From positions 188,880 to 252,879 of the forward strand of contig NZ_JFHL01000021.1 of NCBI RefSeq assembly GCF_003664995.1: a stretch of 64,000 bases of DNA. The letters are read 5' to 3'. Below the pieces are notes generated by a model, which had not been told where the DNA came from, did no database searches, and was given only the letters and a program-made list of their open reading frames with translations. This stretch comes from Mesotoga sp. BH458_6_3_2_1 (lineage in GTDB: Bacteria; Thermotogota; Thermotogae; Petrotogales; Kosmotogaceae). The translations under genes were made by a program, and so were the position numbers. Below are positions 9,460 through 17,592 of the stretch, in pieces; position 1 is the first letter of the stretch; every line of letters starts with the position of its first letter.

Positions 9460-9882
9460 GTGAAGATTGGAATAATTGCCTATTCAAAGACAGGAAATAC
9501 CTTGTATGTTGCTGAAAAACTAAGAGATAAGTTGATTTCTGAAGGAAAAGAAGCATCTGTGATAAGGCTGAGATCGGAAACCCCCGATCTCGAAAGATAC
9601 GAGGGCCTTGTCTTTTGCTCTCCAGTTAATGGCGGAGCACCCGCCGATCCCATGAAGAGCTATCTTGCCAAAATGAAGTCACTCCAGGGCAAAAAAGTTG
9701 CTCTTATGGCTACTGGTCTATTTCCGGCCGCTTTGGGAAGGAAACAGACACTGACCTACATGAAGAAAGTCTGCAGAGAGAAAGGTGCAGAGATCTGCGG
9801 AGAGGGTAGCGTGGGATCGTGGAGATTTGGCCGAGAGAGAAAAATTGAGAGGTTGGTACAAGATCTTGCTTCTTGTTTCTAG
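9460..9882 (+). CDS. Flavodoxin-like protein
   Basis: 140 residues with the FMN phosphate-binding loop SKTGNT at residues 9-14 and the flavodoxin order of alternating strands (GLVFCSPVNGG as the loop facing the flavin). It is short and lacks a clear acidic surface, so it resembles the domain in protoporphyrinogen oxidase HemG-like and NAD(P)H-dehydrogenase-like proteins as much as an electron-carrier flavodoxin. It starts with GTG at 9460, preceded by GGAAGGAGG. Likely cytosolic redox role, partner unknown. Confidence 0.8.
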   Translation: MKIGIIAYSKTGNTLYVAEKLRDKLISEGKEASVIRLRSETPDLERYEGLVFCSPVNGGAPADPMKSYLAKMKSLQGKKVALMATGLFPAALGRKQTLTYMKKVCREKGAEICGEGSVGSWRFGRERKIERLVQDLASCF

Positions 9883-10234
9883 CCATCAATAACACAACTG
9901 TTTATGAAGTGATCGGAATCGCAATTTCGGCCTAGTTTGGTTTCAATGGAGCTAATGGGTTGAGCCAGATCTGAAATAAACACCTCGTTCCAAGAGACCC
10001 ATTTTAAACAGCCGGTTGCGATTTGCCCAGCAGCTGAAGTGATATGTCACGCTCAATACGAAGATTTTTGAAAACACATCAATTCCTACGAACGATTCGG
10101 TAATGCTGAAAGCTCAGGCCCCGAGTAAAGCCTTCAAGGTCCTCTCGACTGATATACTAATAGTGAAGATAAAATCATCGCGGTCTCTGGGGTTTGTGTA
10201 TTTTGGGAGACTGTCTGTGCCGGAGGCTGCTTCC
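9883..10234. other. Intergenic region with a possible extended -10 promoter
   Basis: About 350 bases without an SD-supported gene. TGATATACT at 10150-10158 is an extended -10 element and could start the transcript for the following exported protein. An open frame runs through from 10103 but its first 44 codons have no SD and precede a signal peptide, so they are not counted as coding. Confidence 0.35.
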
Positions 10235-11053
10235 ATGAACAGATTCCTCTCGCTTATTATTATCGTTATTTTCGCTTCTTCACTCTGTGCTTCAATACCG
10301 GAACAGGTTCTCGTAAACAGGGGAAGCTTTCTCATGGGAACGACATGGAGAGAAGAAGGTGTCGATTATGAACCGGTTCGACGGATTCATCTGAATTACG
10401 ATTACTACATCGGGAAGTTTGAAGTCACCTTTGAAGAATATGAGGCTTTCTGTGATGAAACGGGTAGAATCCTTCCAGACGACTCCGGTTGGGGAAAAGG
10501 CTCCAGACCAGTTATGAACGTGAGCTGGTGGGACGCGATAGCTTATTGCAATTGGTTGAGCAATAAGCAGGAGATACCCCTTGCCTACGATTCCGAGGGC
10601 AACCTGCTTGATGGAAGGGGCAAAATAACAACTGATCCCTCCGAAGTAGAGGGGTTCAGGCTGCCGACAGACCCAGAGTGGGAATTTGCGGCAAGAGGCG
10701 GTAACGCAAGTGAAGGCTACACAAGATCGGGAGGGAACTCGGTTGATTCGGTAGCATGGTATAAGACTAACTCCGAAAATATGACCCATCCGGTAGGCAC
10801 CAAAGCTCCAAATGAACTGGGAATTCACGATATGTCGGGAAATGTTTGGGAATGGGTTAGCGATTATCACACAGACTACTACTCTTCAGAAGAAACGAAT
10901 CCATATGTTAGCTCCTTCTCAGCTTACAGAGTTAAAAGAGGTGGCAGCTGGATAGATTGCCCCGTCGGTGTGAGTGTCGATGTGAGATCTAAGGGTTTGC
11001 CAAGTCACGCCATCACAAATCTCGGCTTCAGAATTTGTAAAACAGCAAAGTGA
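10235..11053 (+). CDS. Exported formylglycine-generating-enzyme (FGE) fold protein
   Basis: About 272 residues. A signal peptide (MNRFLSLIIIVIFASSLCAS) is followed by an FGE-sulfatase domain: RGSFLMGTT, NVSWWDAIAYCNWLS, FRLPTDPEWEFAARGG, DMSGNVWEWVSDY and RGGSWID. True FGEs have two active-site cysteines at fixed places after the RGGS motif; here there is one Cys, in RGGSWIDC, shifted by one residue, and no second. It is therefore probably a binding or structural member, not a sulfatase-activating enzyme. The ATG at 10235 is chosen because CGGAGG precedes it by eight bases. Confidence 0.8.
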   Translation: MNRFLSLIIIVIFASSLCASIPEQVLVNRGSFLMGTTWREEGVDYEPVRRIHLNYDYYIGKFEVTFEEYEAFCDETGRILPDDSGWGKGSRPVMNVSWWDAIAYCNWLSNKQEIPLAYDSEGNLLDGRGKITTDPSEVEGFRLPTDPEWEFAARGGNASEGYTRSGGNSVDSVAWYKTNSENMTHPVGTKAPNELGIHDMSGNVWEWVSDYHTDYYSSEETNPYVSSFSAYRVKRGGSWIDCPVGVSVDVRSKGLPSHAITNLGFRICKTAK

Positions 11054-11263
11054 AGGCTTCTACAACAATCTTCATTCCATAATAGAACCGTGTCCCGAAT
11101 CATCTGGTGTCAAAGCTAACCCATAACTTGATTATCTGCTGCAGCAGAAAAGAACGGAAATTGAACAGTACCACACCTTCATGGGTCAAAACGCCGAAAC
11201 CAATTTCACTCCTATTCCTAATCGTTCACCCAAAATAAAACTGCCAAATCCTTTGCTTCAGTT

Positions 11264-11313
11264 TTGTTTTCTTAAAGGAATGTACTATAATCTAGGTACA
11301 TATGTTCTGAACA
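11264..11313 (+). promoter_or_regulatory. Promoter and candidate operator of the catabolic operon
   Basis: TTGTTT (11264-11269) and TATAAT (11286-11291) are 16 bases apart. The -10 is framed by TGTAC and GTACA, and just downstream lies a perfect 5-1-5 palindrome, TGTTC-T-GAACA (11303-11313). A SorC-family regulator is encoded in the operon, and such regulators usually act on palindromes at their own operon promoter, so this is the natural operator candidate. Binding is inference. Confidence 0.55.
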
Positions 11314-11331
11314 AATGATAGGAGAGATGTC

Positions 11332-12069
11332 ATGACGGGAAAACTGATTAGAATGAACCGGATACTCAGAGAAGACGGAAAGACGGTGATCGTTGCTATG
11401 GATCACGGGCAGTTCCAGGGTCCGATAGAAGGCATCAAGGATGTCAGGAGGACATTAAGCAACATAGTCGCTGGCCGGCCCGATGCAATGATTCTAAATC
11501 CGGGCGTAATCGAAAAGAACGGAGATTTGCTAGGAGGAAAGGTTTCGATTCTATGTAGAATAACGGGGGCCTCTACTAACTACTCCACAAAGTTTGACTA
11601 CCACAGAATCACTACTTCCGTCGAACATGCGTTGTCAATAGGAGCTGACGGTGTGGTTGTTATGGGATTCATGGGTGGAGACGGTGAAAACGCGTCGCTT
11701 GAAATTATCGGAAAAGTGGCAGAAGAATGCAGCAAGCTAGGAATGCCCTTGATTGCAGAAATGCTTCCTCAGGCCATGGATCACTTTACTGATCCGGAGT
11801 ATATTGCACTGGGAACGAGAGTAGCGTATGAGCTGGGTGCCGATATTGTAAAAGTCTATTATACTGGCTTTGAGTCATTTACGAAGGTTCTGGAATCAGT
11901 ACCTCTGCCCGTCGTAATTGCCGGGGGACCGAAGGGAAAGGATGCCTTCGAAATGGCAATAGAGGCTCTGGAGCTCGGCGCAAAGGGGGTTGCTTACGGC
12001 AGAAATGTATTTCAAGCCGATGACCAGACTGAATATGTCGAAAAGCTTCTGAAAACTGTTCACGGCTAG
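11332..12069 (+). CDS. Class I aldolase, DeoC/LacD/LsrF family
   Basis: 245 residues, an (alpha/beta)8 aldolase resembling archaeal-type class I fructose-bisphosphate aldolase and LsrF. AMDHG near residue 22 is the conserved N-terminal motif, and the Lys in DIVKVYYTG (about residue 180) is the expected Schiff-base lysine. A C-terminal phosphate-binding loop is seen in GGPKGK and GVAYGRN. It would cleave a phosphorylated sugar or keto-acid. It is the first gene of a 12-gene operon with a sugar kinase and a dehydrogenase, so it probably performs the final carbon-carbon cleavage. GGAGAG precedes the ATG. Confidence 0.85.
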   Translation: MTGKLIRMNRILREDGKTVIVAMDHGQFQGPIEGIKDVRRTLSNIVAGRPDAMILNPGVIEKNGDLLGGKVSILCRITGASTNYSTKFDYHRITTSVEHALSIGADGVVVMGFMGGDGENASLEIIGKVAEECSKLGMPLIAEMLPQAMDHFTDPEYIALGTRVAYELGADIVKVYYTGFESFTKVLESVPLPVVIAGGPKGKDAFEMAIEALELGAKGVAYGRNVFQADDQTEYVEKLLKTVHG

Positions 12070-12089
12070 TCTGAAAAGAGGGGGCGTTT

Positions 12090-13691
12090 ATGAAGAAAGC
12101 ACTCTTGCTCGTTTTCTTATTTCTTTTTCTCGGCGCTGTTTTCGGAATTGAGGGCCATGTGTTTGTTGATCTGAACTCAAACGGGATACTCGACTCGGAA
12201 GATCAGACCCTTCAGGGTTGCCTTATTTCAAACGGAGTTGAGATAGTCTCTTCAGACAGTGAGGGGGTCTATAGTATTCCCGGTTCAGATGGTTATGTAT
12301 TCTTGATCAAACCTGACGGATATTTGTGCAGCGAATGGTATGTTAAGGGGCTTGAGAATCACGATTTCTTGCTGATGCCATCTGTGGAGAATGGTGTCTT
12401 TGCCGTTGTAAACGATATTCACTACGCGGATGACCCCGACCTCTTCTATGAATCTCTAGGTGACAGAGAGATGATTGACAGTCCAGATGAATACATGACC
12501 AAGCTTGTTTCGATTCTCGAGACAGTCAAGCCCGATTTCATCGTATGCAACGGAGACATGGGAGCAAGCATCAAAGATATCGACGACGAAGTTGCAACCA
12601 GATGGGCTACAAAGGTTAAAGACTATCTAACCATCTCGAATATCCCTGTATATTACTCCGTTGGAAATCACGAGACAAACAAGAAGAAGGCCGATCCGTA
12701 CGACATTTTTCACAACGTCTATGGGCCCGCGTATTACTCTTTCAACAGCTTTGGAACACACTACATAGTTCTTAACACTCACAACATCGTCGAAGGCAGT
12801 TTCGTCTACGAAGTCGATTCTGAGCAGCTTGAATGGTTGAAGAAGGACATTGAGCTAGTTTCCAATAATACAAGTATTGTGATTTTCTCACATGAACCGA
12901 TATTTAGTCTAGCCAAGACCGATAACTACTACGATCTGATGCAGATTTTTGCTGATGATTGTTCATACCACATTACCGGTCACAAGCACACGATGATTGA
13001 GTACTTCGATGCTCCATTTGTGGAGCTAACCTGTGGTGCTGTTTCTGGAGCATGGTGGGAAGGCCCATCTCCAACTGGTGATGAATATGGGTTCACACTT
13101 TTTGAGATGAAGAGAAGCGATTTGAATTACTGTTTCGTAACTCTTGCAGATGATAATTCCGGCTGGTTCGACATGAGAAGAGAGGCCCCCTATTCCGGAG
13201 TCGAGTACGTCAGATTCTGCACGTTTCCTTCAACAGAAGATATCGTAGTACTTCTCAATGACCGTATCGTGGAATGCGATGTTTTGAAGAAAGATATGAG
13301 ATTCTGGAGCGAATACTACTTCAATGTCAATCTTTCTTCCAGTGACGATGGGCTGAATGAGATAGTTGTTCGCTCTGGAGATATAGAGTTCAGAAAGAAG
13401 CTCTTCGTTAGAAGCGCCCCGGTAGACATCAAATCTATGAAAACCAATCCAGAATACTTCGAGGGATCACTTGTGCTTGTTTCGAATTGTTCCAATACCG
13501 GTCAGTGGGGTAAAACCTACACATTCAACGATGGTAGTGATACTTTCATGGTTCAAATAACCAATCTGGACGTTCCCTTCACCATTTCAAAAGACGATAG
13601 ATACTCTCTGTACGGAATATTCAGAAACAGCGAGAGAGTGGTTGATCCAATCAAGCTGTTGGTGGCCGAGGGAATTGTTCAGGAAGAATAA
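12090..13691 (+). CDS. Exported calcineurin-like metallophosphoesterase
   Basis: 533 residues with a signal peptide ending near FGIEG. An N-terminal Ig/SdrD-B-like segment carries DLNSNGILDSED, an EF-hand-like calcium loop. The metallophosphoesterase core shows NDIHYAD, CNGDMG, YYSVGNHE, FSHEP and TGHKHT, giving the dimetal ligands D, H, D, N, H, H. A C-terminal beta-domain follows. The family cleaves phosphomonoesters or diesters, often nucleotides or glycerophosphodiesters. Outside the cytoplasm in a sugar-uptake operon, it may release the transported compound from a phosphorylated precursor; that role is inferred. It begins 20 bases after the aldolase. Confidence 0.85.
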   Translation: MKKALLLVFLFLFLGAVFGIEGHVFVDLNSNGILDSEDQTLQGCLISNGVEIVSSDSEGVYSIPGSDGYVFLIKPDGYLCSEWYVKGLENHDFLLMPSVENGVFAVVNDIHYADDPDLFYESLGDREMIDSPDEYMTKLVSILETVKPDFIVCNGDMGASIKDIDDEVATRWATKVKDYLTISNIPVYYSVGNHETNKKKADPYDIFHNVYGPAYYSFNSFGTHYIVLNTHNIVEGSFVYEVDSEQLEWLKKDIELVSNNTSIVIFSHEPIFSLAKTDNYYDLMQIFADDCSYHITGHKHTMIEYFDAPFVELTCGAVSGAWWEGPSPTGDEYGFTLFEMKRSDLNYCFVTLADDNSGWFDMRREAPYSGVEYVRFCTFPSTEDIVVLLNDRIVECDVLKKDMRFWSEYYFNVNLSSSDDGLNEIVVRSGDIEFRKKLFVRSAPVDIKSMKTNPEYFEGSLVLVSNCSNTGQWGKTYTFNDGSDTFMVQITNLDVPFTISKDDRYSLYGIFRNSERVVDPIKLLVAEGIVQEE

Positions 13692-13706
13692 GGAGGGGAA
13701 ATACGT

Positions 13707-14204
13707 ATGAAGAAAGCCTTACTGGTTGTTCTTGCGGCAATGCTTCTCATTTCTGCTGCGGTAATCGCAGATCCTGTAATCAAAATCAGTGGCGTGATCG
13801 CATTGAGAAATGAGGAAGGTGTCTGGCAACTCACGCTGGATGAGTTCAAAGAACTGCCTCAAACCGAGTTCTTTGTAACCGATCCGTGGATGGGAGACAA
13901 GACATATGTTGGAGTTACTCTCGCCGATCTTTTGAAGTTCGTGGGAGTTCCTTCCGGAACAAAGAATGTTGTTCTGGTATGCTCTGATGAAAAGGAATTT
14001 GCAGTCTCTTACGAGGACGCATTGAAGTATCCGGTAATGCTGACTCACTCAACCAGATCGGGCGAAAACCTTAGGGCTCTTCCTGCGAGCCAGGGTGGCC
14101 CCATAAAGCTTGCATATCCGATCAACGACTTCCCGGAGATCACCGACAAGTATCCGTCTGACAACTGGGCATGGTACGTAATCGAAGTTAGGGTTGAGAT
14201 GTGA
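13707..14204 (+). CDS. Exported protein with a molybdopterin-binding (sulfite-oxidase) fold
   Basis: 165 residues with a signal peptide (cleavage near VIADP). The rest resembles the PF00174 oxidoreductase fold: ISGVIALRNEEGVWQLTLDEFKELP, VGVTLADLLKFVGVP, and the C-terminal signature ASQGGPIKLAYP. Stand-alone short members often lack the molybdenum-ligating cysteine; the only candidate here is Cys in VVLVCSD, so cofactor binding is uncertain. It sits between the exported phosphoesterase and the dehydrogenase and may be a ligand-binding periplasmic protein. GGAGGGG precedes the ATG. Confidence 0.7.
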   Translation: MKKALLVVLAAMLLISAAVIADPVIKISGVIALRNEEGVWQLTLDEFKELPQTEFFVTDPWMGDKTYVGVTLADLLKFVGVPSGTKNVVLVCSDEKEFAVSYEDALKYPVMLTHSTRSGENLRALPASQGGPIKLAYPINDFPEITDKYPSDNWAWYVIEVRVEM

Positions 14205-14209
14205 TTTCG

Positions 14210-14235
14210 TAATGGGGGAGGCAACTCCCCCATTA
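14210..14235 (+). terminator. Perfect 11-bp hairpin with GCAA loop
   Basis: TAATGGGGGAG at 14210-14220 pairs exactly with CTCCCCCATTA at 14225-14235 around a GCAA tetraloop of the stable GNRA class. No T-tract follows and the next gene starts 22 bases later, so it is more likely a processing or stability element, or a partial attenuator, than a full terminator. It separates the exported-protein part of the operon from the dehydrogenase and transporter. Confidence 0.75.
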
Positions 14236-14257
14236 TCTTCGATAAGAGGTGGTTCAT

Positions 14258-15268
14258 TTGAAGGCAGCAATCTACAAGGGCATCGGGAAGATCGAAATCA
14301 ATGATATTAGCAAGCCCACTATCCAGGCAGATGAAGGTCTCGTGAAGATAGGTATGGTTGGCGTCTGTGGCACAGACATAAAGACATTCAACAAAGGGCA
14401 TCACATGTTCAAACCGCCATGCATTCTAGGGCATGAGTTCACCGGAAAAGTTGTTGAAAAAGGAGCATCGGTAAACTACGATTTCGGCGATACTAGCTAC
14501 GTGATTGCTCCCTACATAGAGTGCGGCAAATGTGAAATGTGTCAGAAAGGAGTTCCCGAGCTCTGCTCAAAGAAACATTGGGTCGAAGGAGCATTTACCG
14601 AGTATGTGAAAGTGCCCTCAGAGATCCTGAAAAGGGCAACTCTTAAGATCCCGAATCATGTCCCCGAGAGTACCGCAACCCTGACAGAACCGCTGGCCTG
14701 TGCAATTCATGGCATAGACAAAGCCAGGATAATTCCCGAAGACAGAGTCCTGGTTGTTGGAAGCGGTCCTATGGGCTTGCTCCTTGGAAACGCTCTGAAA
14801 AACATGAAATGTGAGACATACATTTCCGATATCGATAAGAACAGGCTATCTATGGCTGAGAACTGTGGCCTCAAAACGATAGACTTCAGTGAGTCTGGTT
14901 TCGAAAGCTTTAAAAACAGTGATCTTCGCTTCGATTCAATCATCCTTGCAAATGATAGAAAGGAACTTGTCAATCCGCTTCTACCTTTCGTGCATCCAGG
15001 CGGAACATTTGAGTTGTTTGGTGGAATGTCGAGAGACACGGTCCTGGAGATAGATCCTTACTTTATTCACTATAAAGAGATAGACCTCGTCGGCACTTTT
15101 GGTTTCTCCGAGAAGGATTTCAAGAAGGCCTTCGGCTTCATCACCAGTGATCCAGATTCTTTCTCTAAACTGATTTCCAAAGTATGGGACCTCGAGAATA
15201 TCGTAGAAGCTTTCAAAGACGCTACAGATAAGACCAAAGCCAAGATTGTCGTAAAGGTCTCAAGCTAG
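14258..15268 (+). CDS. Zinc-dependent alcohol/polyol dehydrogenase (MDR family)
   Basis: About 336 residues. Catalytic zinc ligands are visible in VGVCGTD, GHEF and TEPLAC. The structural zinc site is the four-cysteine lobe ECGKCEMCQKGVPELC. The Rossmann motif VVGSGPMGLL starts near residue 165, and the Asp in ISDIDKNR favours NAD. It resembles sorbitol, threonine and glucose dehydrogenases that oxidise a secondary hydroxyl; here it would oxidise a sugar or sugar alcohol before aldol cleavage. TTG at 14258 is the likely start, with AGAGGTGG ending five bases upstream; the in-frame GTG at 14249 lies within the SD. Confidence 0.87.
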   Translation: MKAAIYKGIGKIEINDISKPTIQADEGLVKIGMVGVCGTDIKTFNKGHHMFKPPCILGHEFTGKVVEKGASVNYDFGDTSYVIAPYIECGKCEMCQKGVPELCSKKHWVEGAFTEYVKVPSEILKRATLKIPNHVPESTATLTEPLACAIHGIDKARIIPEDRVLVVGSGPMGLLLGNALKNMKCETYISDIDKNRLSMAENCGLKTIDFSESGFESFKNSDLRFDSIILANDRKELVNPLLPFVHPGGTFELFGGMSRDTVLEIDPYFIHYKEIDLVGTFGFSEKDFKKAFGFITSDPDSFSKLISKVWDLENIVEAFKDATDKTKAKIVVKVSS

Positions 15269-15279
15269 GAGGGATTTAA

Positions 15280-16533
15280 TTGAAGAAGGTATTTGTCATT
15301 TCATTGCTTCTAACAATTACCGCGGCGATCTTCGCCATTACCCTGGACTTCTACTGTCTTGCCTGGCAACCTGCAGCCGTTGACAAGATATACGATCTGG
15401 TCGATATATGGAACATGGACAATCCAGATATTCAGGTGAACATTATCTGGGGCACCTGGGAATCTTCAGACCAGTATCTGCTGACAAGTTTTCAAGGCGG
15501 AAACGCCCCGGATGTCTTTCATACTGACGCCGAGAAATTCCGAGAATATGGAATGATGGGATATGCAGCCCCCCTTAACAGTTACGTGACTGCCGATATG
15601 ATTAGTGACATTCCTGCACATATATTCGAAGACTGCTACGATTTTACCGGAAATTTATACGGGATCCCTTGGTGCCAGGAAACGCAGGTGATCTTCTACA
15701 ACAAGGACATATTCGAAGAAAATGGAATTAGATTACCTCTCGACAGAATGATTTCGTGGGAAGAGCTGCTTGACATTGCTCAAAGAGTTACAAAGAGAGA
15801 TGATAACGGAAATGTAATAACCTGGGGAATCCTTGCTCCTCTTATGGAGAGGTTTCACTGGACCTTGATCGCTCAGAAAGATGGAACGATACTTACAAAG
15901 GACAGCAATCATAAGTGGAAGGTTGAGATCAATGAGGGGGCAAGAGAGGCAATTGAGTTTTACCTTTCACTAATAACTGAACACCAGGTGATGCCTAGAG
16001 ATGTCATAAGCATTGACTACACTTCTCTAATGCAGGGATTCATAAACGGGAAATACGCAATGGTTACCTTTGGCTGCTGGAACAGGCGCTTCATGCTTCA
16101 GAATAAAGGCTTCAACTGGGGTATGCTTCTTGTCAAGAACGAAGACAACAGGATCAATGCATCTGACCCCCAGGCTTTTGGTATCTCAAAGCTCTCCAAA
16201 CATAAGGATGAAGCCTATGCATTTATAGAATTCATGACAAATACCGAGAACTCAGCAGAGATAAGCTTCAGCGACTATCTCTTCCCAGTAAGGGAATCGG
16301 CAATTGGCGACCCGCGATTTGACTCGGCTGAGAACGAATGGGACATAGCGAAATCCTGGCTCCAATACTCAGACAACGTTAAACCCGGCATGCCTGGATT
16401 CTATACTTTCGAATGGAAACTGTTTGTTCCCAATCTGGAAAAGGTGATTCTTGGGAGTATGCGTCTAGACGAAGCTCTTAAGGATACAGTTGTTGAGGGA
16501 AACAAAATGCTGAAGAAGCTCGGGCTTCAATGA
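15280..16533 (+). CDS. Sugar ABC transporter substrate-binding protein
   Basis: 417 residues, family 1 (MalE/UgpB-like) extracellular binding protein. A signal peptide of about 20 residues is followed by LDFYCLAWQPAAVDKIYDL. The characteristic PDVFHTDAEKF and GIPW motifs occur near residues 85 and 125. There is no lipobox, so it is probably released to the periplasm. It starts at TTG 15280 behind GGAGGG. Two cognate permeases follow after a structured gap. Ligand unknown; from the operon a sugar, polyol or glycoside is expected. Confidence 0.9.
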   Translation: MKKVFVISLLLTITAAIFAITLDFYCLAWQPAAVDKIYDLVDIWNMDNPDIQVNIIWGTWESSDQYLLTSFQGGNAPDVFHTDAEKFREYGMMGYAAPLNSYVTADMISDIPAHIFEDCYDFTGNLYGIPWCQETQVIFYNKDIFEENGIRLPLDRMISWEELLDIAQRVTKRDDNGNVITWGILAPLMERFHWTLIAQKDGTILTKDSNHKWKVEINEGAREAIEFYLSLITEHQVMPRDVISIDYTSLMQGFINGKYAMVTFGCWNRRFMLQNKGFNWGMLLVKNEDNRINASDPQAFGISKLSKHKDEAYAFIEFMTNTENSAEISFSDYLFPVRESAIGDPRFDSAENEWDIAKSWLQYSDNVKPGMPGFYTFEWKLFVPNLEKVILGSMRLDEALKDTVVEGNKMLKKLGLQ

Positions 16534-16554
16534 TTTGCTGCAACTTGTAGGAGA

Positions 16555-16706
16555 ATGAAAGGAAATACCCTGAAGAAGCTCTTTGCAACGTGGAAAGGGT
16601 TATTTTAGATGTTCCTTTCATGATTCTCGAATCAATTAGAGTGTATTCGCCAGTATGAGGTGATACTGGCAATCAATGAGATATATATTACCGATTCACT
16701 CGGTAA
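16555..16706 (+). other. Three consecutive hairpins between binding-protein and permease genes
   Basis: First, ATGAAAGGAA (16555-16564) pairs with TTCCTTTCAT (16612-16621), with weaker pairing inside. Second, GCCAGTAT (16649-16656) pairs with ATACTGGC (16663-16670) around the loop GAGGTG, itself an SD-like sequence. Third, TTACCGA (16688-16694) pairs with TCGGTAA (16700-16706). No T-tracts follow. Such intercistronic structures typically protect the upstream binding-protein mRNA and reduce permease expression. The SD-like loop could be a decoy or regulated ribosome site; that is speculation. Confidence 0.65.
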
Positions 16707-16764
16707 CTGTCGGGAGTGATGACAAATCAGAAAGAGCGAAACGGCGAAAGCACTGCCATATATA

Positions 16765-17592
16765 TTGCCAGTACTGATAGTAGTGGCGCTAATAAGCGTA
16801 TATCCATTTGTCAACGGGATATACAACAGCTTCTTCTCCGATGCTGTCTTCGGAGGAGGAAAGTACTACTCCGGCCTTGAGAATTTCAGAGACCTGATGT
16901 CTGACAATCTTTTCTGGACCGGGCTCAAGAATAACCTTATATGGTCTGCTGCTTGTGTCGGATTTGAGCTTGTTCTGGGCATGTTGATAGCTCTACTGCT
17001 CAATCTGCCATACATAAGGCTAAGAGGTCTATACAGAGCACTGATCCTTCTGCCCTGGGCGACAACCCCCGTTGTAGCGGCACTGGTATGGAGATACATC
17101 TTCGGAGTTATGGGACCGCTTAATTCCTTTCTGAATACAGTGGGCTTTGCAAATCCTCCTAATTGGCTGGTAACTCCAGGCTATTCTCTCTTCGCCTGCA
17201 TAGTCGCAAACATTTGGATAGGCCTCCCGTTCGTTATTGTGACTCTTCTGGCTGGATTGCAATCCCTACCTTCTGATGTGTACGAAGCTGCCGAGATAGA
17301 TGGTGCCGGAGTATTCAAGAGGTTCTTCCATCTCACTCTGCCTTTAATGAAAAGTCTGATTCTTATCCTCGTTACACTAAACACGATCTGGACTTTCAAC
17401 ATGTTCGACATAGTCTACTCAATGACCAATGGCGGACCGGGGAACTCTTCAATGCTACTATCACTGTATTCTTATCAAAATGCTTTCGCATACTTCCAGC
17501 AGGGATACGCCTCTGCAATCGGCGTCATATGTTTGCTTATACTACTTCTACCTGTTGCCTTCTATATAAGGGAGGTAAGAAATGAGGCCTAA
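16765..17592 (+). CDS. Sugar ABC transporter permease 1 (MalF type), uncertain N-terminus
   Basis: At least 275 residues, six predicted membrane segments and the EAA loop (YEAAEIDGAGVFKRFFHLTLP) that contacts the ATPase. The given start is a TTG with no SD. A better N-terminus would be ATG 16719: it reads MTNQKER and then needs removal of one A in the AAA run at 16739-16741 to continue as TAKALPYILP into this frame. So there is either a one-base insertion or sequencing error, or a rare start such as ATC 16726 behind GGGAGTGAT. It overlaps the next permease by 11 bases. No ATPase gene is in the operon. Confidence 0.85.
   Translation: MPVLIVVALISVYPFVNGIYNSFFSDAVFGGGKYYSGLENFRDLMSDNLFWTGLKNNLIWSAACVGFELVLGMLIALLLNLPYIRLRGLYRALILLPWATTPVVAALVWRYIFGVMGPLNSFLNTVGFANPPNWLVTPGYSLFACIVANIWIGLPFVIVTLLAGLQSLPSDVYEAAEIDGAGVFKRFFHLTLPLMKSLILILVTLNTIWTFNMFDIVYSMTNGGPGNSSMLLSLYSYQNAFAYFQQGYASAIGVICLLILLLPVAFYIREVRNEA

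Noticed and set aside
16557-16610. 17-codon leader peptide frame (ATG 16556 region) after the sugar-binding protein gene
   Set aside because: The GGAG is only one base from the ATG and the sequence is better explained as the arm of a hairpin.
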